Under the pieces are notes generated by a model, which did not search any database, was not told the DNA's origin, and was given only the letters and a program-made list of their open reading frames with translations. Shown here piece after piece: positions 1 to 5,090 of a DNA stretch of 5,090 nt. Positions within the stretch are counted from its first letter, which is position 1. Each line of letters starts with the position of its first letter. The stretch is from JAMCXS01 sp046705545 (GTDB taxonomy: Bacteria > Acidobacteriota > Terriglobia > UBA7540): NCBI GenBank assembly GCA_046705545.1, contig JBJKQF010000045.1, positions 1 to 5,090 on the forward strand, given 5' to 3'. The translations under genes and the position numbers were made by a program.

Positions 1-956
1 GCCAGGCCCGCAGGCAAGGGCACTTGCAGGTTGATCACCAGCCCCATTGCCTTCATCAACTCCGGGTAATTCCCCAGGCTCGCCAAACATTTGTGGAAGT
101 CGATATCCGGCGGTTTGGGAGGCACGACGGTCTTGGGAAGTTCCGGGTTGGCAATGCGGAGAAGCAAGAAATCCTTGGCCGGCTGAACCTGGGAGCTGAT
201 CCGGACAGATTTGTACTGTTGCAGGTCTTGGTAAACGCTCTGGAATGCGCTGACCGTGCTCTGGCTCAAGGGGAGCGAGCCTCGCATTAGCGTCTGGACG
301 TTGCGGCTGGCGCTCGCCTGAAGGCTAGGGTGCAGGGTGGTGATAAATCCCGACAACTGGCGCGAAACAACCGCCTGGTGACCCATCGGCTGGGCCTTCT
401 GGCTCGCCTTGCCGGACGTGGATTGCTGGGCGCTAACGGCTCCCGAATAGTGCCCGGTCATGATGGGCGCCTGGCGGGTGACGCTGGAAGACGCTTCCGG
501 AACCGCATATATGGAGATGGGTGCAAGCTTCTCAAGGACCTTGGTTCTGGGCGGCAGGAGTTCCGGATTGGTGGTGGCGAATGACTGATACTGCGATTTC
601 ACAAAGGAGGCAACCTGCAATACAGGATGTGAAAGCACGGGACGGTTGGAATAATCTTCCGGCTGATAGGGTTCCACATAGGTGGCCTTGCTGAAGAGGG
701 CTGTCCACATGGCGGGCTCAAGGCTTGGTCCGACCCGCGTGGCGTTGATGGGAGCCATGCCCTCAAACTGCACCTGGAACATCATGTTCTGGATCTTCTC
801 GGGCCAGATCTGGAAATCGTCGAACTGATCGAGAGTCGGCCGGGGCAGCCCTTCGTTTGTCCAGAGGCGTGGCGAGACAAAGACCGAAAGGTTCAATTGT
901 CCATCGACCACTCCGTTCGGCAAAGCGGTCCACATGACGGTCTGCATTTTGGCCAT
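1..956 (-). CDS. Conserved-looking hypothetical protein (3' end missing)
   Basis: The frame opens with ATG at 956-954 and stays open to the left edge, giving 318 complete codons and no stop. The start is chosen because AGGAGA lies five bases upstream; a second ATG three codons in (947) is less well placed. Residues 1-70 (MAKMQTVMWTALPNG, then LNLSVFVSPRLW) look like a beta-rich module followed by FQVQFEG. Residues 80-150 contain aromatic and Pro-rich segments. Residues 153-200 form a Ser/Gln/Ala-rich, probably flexible linker. Residues 200-260 are helix-prone. Residues 286-315 (HKCLASLGNYPELMKAMGLV, then INLQVP) look like a conserved core with an LGxxPxLMxxLGLV pattern. No signal peptide or membrane helix is visible at the N-terminus, so export by the Sec route is not indicated. 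It follows the large gene by 12 bases and is likely translated from the same mRNA. I recall similar TALPNG/SVFVSPRL openings in uncharacterised actinobacterial proteins, unverified. The function is unknown and no catalytic motif was found. Confidence 0.93.
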   Translation of the reverse strand, partial: MAKMQTVMWTALPNGVVDGQLNLSVFVSPRLWTNEGLPRPTLDQFDDFQIWPEKIQNMMFQVQFEGMAPINATRVGPSLEPAMWTALFSKATYVEPYQPEDYSNRPVLSHPVLQVASFVKSQYQSFATTNPELLPPRTKVLEKLAPISIYAVPEASSSVTRQAPIMTGHYSGAVSAQQSTSGKASQKAQPMGHQAVVSRQLSGFITTLHPSLQASASRNVQTLMRGSLPLSQSTVSAFQSVYQDLQQYKSVRISSQVQPAKDFLLLRIANPELPKTVVPPKPPDIDFHKCLASLGNYPELMKAMGLVINLQVPLPAGL

Positions 957-961
957 GAATA

Positions 962-967
962 TCTCCT
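962..967 (-). promoter_or_regulatory. Shine-Dalgarno site of the downstream gene
   Basis: On the minus strand the junction reads TAA-C-AGGAGA-TATTC-ATG. AGGAGA is a strong anti-16S match placed five bases before the ATG at 956. It sits one base after the stop codon of the large upstream gene, so the 12-base gap has no room for a promoter or terminator. This supports translation of both genes from one transcript and fixes the start of the second gene. Confidence 0.85.
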
Positions 968-968
968 G

Positions 969-3900
969 TTACGCAAAAGCTTCGCAGTAAATCTGCCAGT
1001 CGGCCGCACTCATCTCGTCCGCAAAGGTAACCGAGGTCGCCCCCAGCGGATAGGGGACGCCATCTCCCACCAGCGCGCTGTCTTTGGCGCTGCCACCGGC
1101 GAAGGTGCGCTGCACCGTCAGGTCCACACTCTTGCTGAAGAAAAGGACGGAAATCTCCACGGTGAGCGTGGCCGTGCCCCACACCCGGTCGCCCACAGTG
1201 TCGTAATTGAGCTCCATCTTGAATTCCACGGAAACGGTGATAAGCCCCAGCACCTCCACCGCTCCCCCACAACGCAGGTAGCCGCCCAGTTTGGTTTCGT
1301 GGCTGGCCTCAGTGTAGGTGTAGGAGATGCCCGCGGTCAGATATATGCCGCCGCTGGCCACGCCAATATCCAGCGAGAAGCTGCCCCCAAATTCCAGTTC
1401 CGCTGCGATCCGTTGGATTCCCTTGGGAGAGAGCGTAAGACCAAAGTACCCGCCTCCCCCGAAAAGGGAGACGGTCAGCATGAACGGATGCTCCTCCTGG
1501 CAGAAGTCAAACTGGAAGGTCATGGGGTCGCCGGTGAAGTAAATGTTCAGCTGGGCGGCCAGGCTCACATTGGTCAGGCTGAAGACGCCGAACCCGATAG
1601 GCGGCAATCCCAGGGAGTACCCCAATTCAATCCCTTGTGCCGTGACGTCCAGGCTGGGCGGGTCGACAAACCCTCCTTGTCCGGGCGGCATGTACTTCTT
1701 CAGGGCGTTGACAAAGGTCAGCGGGCCGGTGAACTGGATCCCGGAAATGTGTACTTTGACGTCGGGCTTCTGCCCGTTGACGGATTCAAAAGAGACCTTG
1801 CTGAAGCTGACGTGTAGAACGTCGGTAAGGTTAGAATCCGTGGGCACAAAACGAATCTCGAAGTTGTTCAGCGTAGCGCTGACCGAATAGCTGGGCGGTT
1901 GGGTGGTAAGCTTTTTGAGCGTTTTGGTCAGCGTAGCTTTGACGGTCAGCGGCGGGGTCGTGCCGCTGTTGTGAACAACGAAAAACGGCGGGAAGCTTGG
2001 CTCTAAGGAAACGTTCTGGATGTCCGGCTGCCAGGTGAAGCTGGTGGTGACTTGGTCGCTGTCGTGGCTGGTGATAAATTTCGGCACTTTGTGAAGTTCT
2101 TGGGAAAGATCGGGAACTTCCTTGATGACTTCCGCCAAGGTAATGTCGCCCAGGAGCTTGGCGTTTAAAGCAGCTTTGAAGAATTGCGTGGGATCGAACA
2201 CGCCAGCGGCGAGCGATTCAAGGGCCTTGTCTTCTTGGTTGAGGGCGTAACCGGCGCCGCCCACGGGGCCGAGCAATCGCGAGAGGCCGGAGATGTTCAT
2301 GCTGGGAGTGAGCAGCGCACCGACTTTGTCAGAACTCCCGCCCGAGCCGCCAAAGAGCAATGGTACGGTGTCGATCAGTTCGGCGAACATCTGGCCCTTA
2401 TTGGCAGGCGAATCAAACCCATGCTCCAAGTAGGCGTTGTGATACTTGATGGCGGTTGCCGCGTTCAACCCGGTTAGCTGCTCCACCGTGGCAATGCGAA
2501 CCCTGGAGAGTGCGATGGCCGGGTAGAAGTAGGGCAGCCCCTGGGGGAGCTTAGTCCCCTCGGCTGCCGGCTGGCCCTTGAAGGTGATCGAATCTGTTTC
2601 AAAAGTTGTGTCGCCGGGAACTTTGTGCTTGGCATAAGCGATCTTCTGGCCAAAGAAGGGGCGGACGCGCCGGGCAAACTTAACATCGGTGTTGTATTTG
2701 GCCATGATCTGCGCGGTACGGTCCGGTTTGCGAGCGTCATCGGGATCCACAAAAATCAGCGGTGCAGTAAATTCAATGTTGTTCCCTTCCCAATCCACGC
2801 CGGCCATCTTGAACTGAAAATCCTGGCTCTCAACGAGCGGCCAGAAAGTTTTGGATCCCGGCAAGACAGGGTCGATACCGCTCAAAGCGGGCGTGCTGAG
2901 CGTGATAATGCGGACGGTCTGGAAAGGAATCTGCGGACCGCTCGGGTGGGGCTGGCCGGTGGCGGGATAATTCTTTTCGTGCTCGCGCGGGACGACAAAG
3001 ACCTGCTGCCGCAGAAAGGCCCCCATGGTTTTCCCGTCTGGCGTGCGGTTGAATTTGCGCTCCGTAATGGTGATCTTAACAGCCTTGTGCCCGAAGGGAA
3101 ACAGATAGCCACGCTGCACGACCCGCACGTATTGGTCGCGGCCCATGGCCGCAATGTGCCGCCAGCTTTCGACGTCAAAATTGTAGGTGTGGTCCTTGCA
3201 GGAAGGTTCAACGACATCCTGGTAAAGATCCCATGTGCCCGCGCTGTCAAGCCATCCACCCAGGGTTGAAAGCATCAACCGGTTCACCTGAATCGGCTGC
3301 GGAATGTATTGGGCGGTACCGTGGTCGTTGTTGTAAACGATGTTCGGGTCAGAGGAGAGCCGAACGATTTGGCAACGTTGATACGTGTCGATAGCAGGAC
3401 TGTGGAACGCGCCGAGATTATTCTGGATGTTGGAAAGGCATCCTGTCTGGTAATCGGTCGCCCAAACGGCGCGGACGGTACGGTAGAACTCGTTCTTTTC
3501 GTTGACCGTGCCTTGCTGGGAGCGGACGCCCAAGCGCGTGTGCCAGAGCTCCACGCGGTCTCCACGCTTGACCGGATTGATCGAGTGCGCCCAGCCGGCG
3601 TAATAGTTGGGAGAAAGGATCATCCGGTAAGGAATCTCGAGAGAAGTCTGGATGACGGACGGCTCTTGGATCTGCGCGAATTGAATAAACTGGCCGCCTG
3701 CAAACCTTCCCTTCGCAAGCGCCGAGGGATTCTGCTCGATGGACTTTCCGGAATTCTGCTTGTTTGACGATGTTTTGGGCAGGTTCAAGGAATTTTCAAG
3801 CCCTTGGTAATATGCGGAAGAATTCTGCGCTACGCTGATGCGCGGCTCCATGGTGGCGTTGGCCTCTCCGGAAGAGACGCCGGAAGTCTCAAAGGTCGGA

Positions 3901-5090
3901 GGCTTCGGCGGAGTGGCTAACGGCGCCACGCTCAGCTCATACTTGGCCCAGTCCAAAAGCGACTCGACGGTGTAAGGAATCTCGGTGACGCTGTCCGGTA
4001 TGATGAAAGCCAGACGGCTGGGCCCTGCGACTCGCGAGGTGACGGGTGGCCGGGCGTCTGGGCCCAAAATCTTGTGCGTGCTGTCTTCTTGGAAAGCCTC
4101 CTCGGCGACGTGCTGCGGCCAGAATTGGATGACCATGAAAGTCGGCTGATTGGGTTCAACGCGCACCAAGCTGGGCGTCTCGCCACCGGCAGAAATTGTC
4201 ATGTTGTAGAATTCAAACTTCAGCGCCAGCAGATCGTCAGGGCGGATGAAATCAAATGAAAAGCTTGGCTGCGGCCGTGAGGGAAGGCTGGCCGGCAGCA
4301 GCACTTTCTTGTTTTTCTTCCCGTGCTTGGTTTGCAGGATAACCCCGACTCCGCCCCTCTGAATCGGAGGAGGAGACTTCTCCACATTGACCGGAGTTCG
4401 CGGTGCGGTTTCGTGCGTCCTAGGCTCCGATTGAAGGGTGGTTCGCGGGTTTTCCACCCGAATTCTGGGGAGAACTTTCTGCACTCTTACTGGAAATCGA
4501 GGCGAGGATTCATTGGTCGCGGGAACGGTTTCGCCATAAACCTTGACGGGAGCGTTCTTGGACTTTTTCCTCTTTTTCGGCTGAACCCGCATAAAAACCT
4601 TGGTGTTCTGGATCTTCAGCTTGGGTTTCGCCTTTTTCTTCTTCTTTCGTTTCTTCTCGATCTTTCCGCCGATGATCCGCCCCAGGTGGATCTGGTTGGA
4701 ATTGGTCCTGTTTTCCTGAGTCTGAGGCTCAGCCAGGAAGGCCAGTTGCATGCCCTCCTCAAGCGCTCCGGGCTCAACAACAACCCCGGGCAACGGTGCA
4801 GAGATTCGCTTCAAAGAAGGAGCGCAGCGGATGCGAGCCGGTTGCCCATTCCGGCTGACGGCTTCAAATGCAGGCGTATCCTCAGAGTCGCCCACTTCAA
4901 AACTGCAACCTTTCGCATGGACCCAGACTGCTTCGCGCGGGTAACCGGCTACCAGCGCAGCCTGCTGTCCCAAAGAATCGCCGACAATCGCATAGCGGGC
5001 GTTGCGAAGCGGCAAACGCAGCGGAGTGCTGTTGCTTGCCCAAAGATTTCCAGGAGGAACAAAAGCAACTTCGGCATGCTCGCCGAGAGA
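969..5090 (-). CDS. Very large multidomain protein of unknown function (5' end missing)
   Basis: The reading frame is open from the right edge to a TAA at 971-969, giving 1,373 visible residues. The first in-frame start-like codon, a TTG at 5015, is not a credible start: the frame continues upstream through 25 codons without a stop, so the true start lies outside. Residues below are counted from base 5090. Visible regions are: 1-130, a globular N-terminal part with a GDSLG motif at 37-41; 143-178, a Lys/Arg-rich tract; 196-243, a duplicated PRxPVxV motif; 391-465, a Ser/Asn/Gln/Pro-rich linker; 481-782, an aromatic-rich beta domain (IPYRMILSP, RVELWHTRLGVR, GRDQYVRVVQRGYLFPFGHK, PLIFVDPDD); 865-995, a helix-prone part (ISGLSRLLGPVGG); 1143-1330, Gly-rich beta-strands (SLFGGGGYFGLTLSP); and a tail ending DWQIYCEAFA. 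No clear transmembrane helix is visible, and a signal peptide cannot be judged. I recall similar uncharacterised actinobacterial proteins, but have not checked. The function is unknown. The gene call is very secure because the frame is uninterrupted over 4.1 kb and protein-like throughout. Confidence 0.95.
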   Translation of the reverse strand, partial: SLGEHAEVAFVPPGNLWASNSTPLRLPLRNARYAIVGDSLGQQAALVAGYPREAVWVHAKGCSFEVGDSEDTPAFEAVSRNGQPARIRCAPSLKRISAPLPGVVVEPGALEEGMQLAFLAEPQTQENRTNSNQIHLGRIIGGKIEKKRKKKKKAKPKLKIQNTKVFMRVQPKKRKKSKNAPVKVYGETVPATNESSPRFPVRVQKVLPRIRVENPRTTLQSEPRTHETAPRTPVNVEKSPPPIQRGGVGVILQTKHGKKNKKVLLPASLPSRPQPSFSFDFIRPDDLLALKFEFYNMTISAGGETPSLVRVEPNQPTFMVIQFWPQHVAEEAFQEDSTHKILGPDARPPVTSRVAGPSRLAFIIPDSVTEIPYTVESLLDWAKYELSVAPLATPPKPPTFETSGVSSGEANATMEPRISVAQNSSAYYQGLENSLNLPKTSSNKQNSGKSIEQNPSALAKGRFAGGQFIQFAQIQEPSVIQTSLEIPYRMILSPNYYAGWAHSINPVKRGDRVELWHTRLGVRSQQGTVNEKNEFYRTVRAVWATDYQTGCLSNIQNNLGAFHSPAIDTYQRCQIVRLSSDPNIVYNNDHGTAQYIPQPIQVNRLMLSTLGGWLDSAGTWDLYQDVVEPSCKDHTYNFDVESWRHIAAMGRDQYVRVVQRGYLFPFGHKAVKITITERKFNRTPDGKTMGAFLRQQVFVVPREHEKNYPATGQPHPSGPQIPFQTVRIITLSTPALSGIDPVLPGSKTFWPLVESQDFQFKMAGVDWEGNNIEFTAPLIFVDPDDARKPDRTAQIMAKYNTDVKFARRVRPFFGQKIAYAKHKVPGDTTFETDSITFKGQPAAEGTKLPQGLPYFYPAIALSRVRIATVEQLTGLNAATAIKYHNAYLEHGFDSPANKGQMFAELIDTVPLLFGGSGGSSDKVGALLTPSMNISGLSRLLGPVGGAGYALNQEDKALESLAAGVFDPTQFFKAALNAKLLGDITLAEVIKEVPDLSQELHKVPKFITSHDSDQVTTSFTWQPDIQNVSLEPSFPPFFVVHNSGTTPPLTVKATLTKTLKKLTTQPPSYSVSATLNNFEIRFVPTDSNLTDVLHVSFSKVSFESVNGQKPDVKVHISGIQFTGPLTFVNALKKYMPPGQGGFVDPPSLDVTAQGIELGYSLGLPPIGFGVFSLTNVSLAAQLNIYFTGDPMTFQFDFCQEEHPFMLTVSLFGGGGYFGLTLSPKGIQRIAAELEFGGSFSLDIGVASGGIYLTAGISYTYTEASHETKLGGYLRCGGAVEVLGLITVSVEFKMELNYDTVGDRVWGTATLTVEISVLFFSKSVDLTVQRTFAGGSAKDSALVGDGVPYPLGATSVTFADEMSAADWQIYCEAFA
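1101..1664 (-). other. C-terminal glycine-punctuated beta-strand domain
   Basis: Visible residues 1143-1330 consist of successive strands of alternating hydrophobic residues separated by Gly-rich turns, for example LGYSLGLPPIGFGVFSL, FMLTVSLFGGGGYFGLTL, AAELEFGGSFSLDIGVAS, GGIYLTAGISYTY, LGGYLRCGGAVEVLGLITVS and ATLTVEISVLFFSKSVDLTV. The pattern suggests an extended beta-sheet or groove-like scaffold. It superficially resembles the strand patterns of DUF6603-like proteins, but I cannot confirm membership. The protein has a further tail of about 40 residues after it. The domain could be structural or could bind a hydrophobic ligand; both are inferences. Confidence 0.5.
2745..3650 (-). other. 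Central aromatic-rich beta domain of the large protein
   Basis: Visible residues 481-782 form the most globular-looking part of the protein, with alternating hydrophobic strands and many Trp, Tyr and Arg residues. Landmarks are IPYRMILSPNYYAGW, RVELWHTRLGVR, RTVRAVWATDY, LMLSTLGGWLDSAGTWD, ESWRHIAAMGRDQYVRVVQR, GYLFPFGHKAVKITITERKF and IEFTAPLIFVDPDD. The low content of low-complexity sequence suggests a conserved fold. I do not recognise a named domain with certainty. From memory, similar motifs occur in large uncharacterised actinobacterial proteins; this has not been checked. The boundaries are estimates. Confidence 0.5.
4362..4505 (-). repeat. Degenerate duplicated 15-residue motif in the large protein
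   Basis: Two copies are encoded at 4505-4461 (SPRFPVRVQKVLPRI) and 4406-4362 (APRTPVNVEKSPPPI). They match the pattern [SA]PRxPVxVxKxxPxI, separated by 18 residues. The repeat lies in the Pro/Arg/Thr-rich linker just after the basic tract. A looser echo, APVKVYGETVP, precedes the first copy. The similarity is at protein level; the DNA copies are diverged, so this is an old duplication or convergent low-complexity sequence. Confidence 0.5.
4557..4664 (-). other. Lys/Arg-rich low-complexity tract inside the large protein
   Basis: This stretch encodes visible residues 143-178 of the large protein. It has two dense basic clusters, EKKRKKKKKAKPKLK and PKKRKKSK, separated by about 12 residues. The coding strand is strongly purine-rich here (runs of AAG and AAA codons), unlike the more GC-balanced flanks. 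The frame is intact on both sides, so this is real coding sequence. It probably forms a disordered, positively charged linker that could contact nucleic acid, anionic lipid or an acidic partner; that role is inferred from composition only. Confidence 0.8.

Noticed and set aside
897..1817. A 306-codon open frame on the plus strand, spanning the junction of the two genes.
   Set aside because: It lies antisense to two well-supported coding regions, starts at a TTG without a convincing Shine-Dalgarno sequence, and its translation is rich in His, Gly, Gln and Arg with no protein-like pattern. It is a shadow of the minus-strand coding sequence.
2536..2560. A short inverted repeat (GGGGGAGC and TCCCC halves) that could form a hairpin.
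   Set aside because: It lies well inside the large coding sequence, has a short imperfect stem and no T-run, so it is not a credible terminator.
3309..3767. A 152-codon plus-strand open frame whose translation looks moderately protein-like (VVVVVNDVRV).
   Set aside because: It is antisense to the central domain of the large protein, whose frame is continuous and far more protein-like. The hydrophobic stretch is a by-product of the opposite-strand codons.
4557..4664. A possible programmed frameshift at the A-rich run of lysine codons.
   Set aside because: The zero frame continues as sensible protein on both sides, and no alternative frame gives a protein-like continuation, so there is nothing to explain by frameshifting.

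Overview
The window is fully coding on the minus strand. It holds two adjacent genes, both cut by a window edge: a very large upstream gene (5090 to 969, its 5' end beyond the right edge) and a downstream gene (956 to 1, its 3' end beyond the left edge). They are separated by 12 bases that contain a good Shine-Dalgarno sequence, so they are almost certainly co-transcribed and translated in series. There is no RNA gene, insertion sequence, CRISPR array, terminator or non-coding stretch longer than the 12-base gap.

The organism is a bacterium, judging by the operon layout and Shine-Dalgarno spacing. GC is about mid-50s % by eye. A soil lineage such as Acidobacteriota is a guess; no taxonomic marker is present.

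The large gene encodes at least 1,373 residues. In order they are: an N-terminal segment with an isolated GDSLG motif, a lysine/arginine-rich low-complexity linker with a degenerate duplicated 15-residue motif, a mixed region, a Ser/Asn/Gln-rich linker, a roughly 300-residue aromatic-rich beta domain, a helix-prone stretch, and a C-terminal region of glycine-punctuated beta-strands. The second gene encodes a protein of at least 318 residues that begins with a beta-rich segment and contains a Ser/Gln/Ala-rich linker. Neither has a recognisable enzymatic signature of known function. From memory, unverified, both resemble large uncharacterised proteins found next to one another in actinobacteria and other environmental bacteria. 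The pair is best treated as part of an undescribed multi-gene locus whose remaining members lie outside this window.
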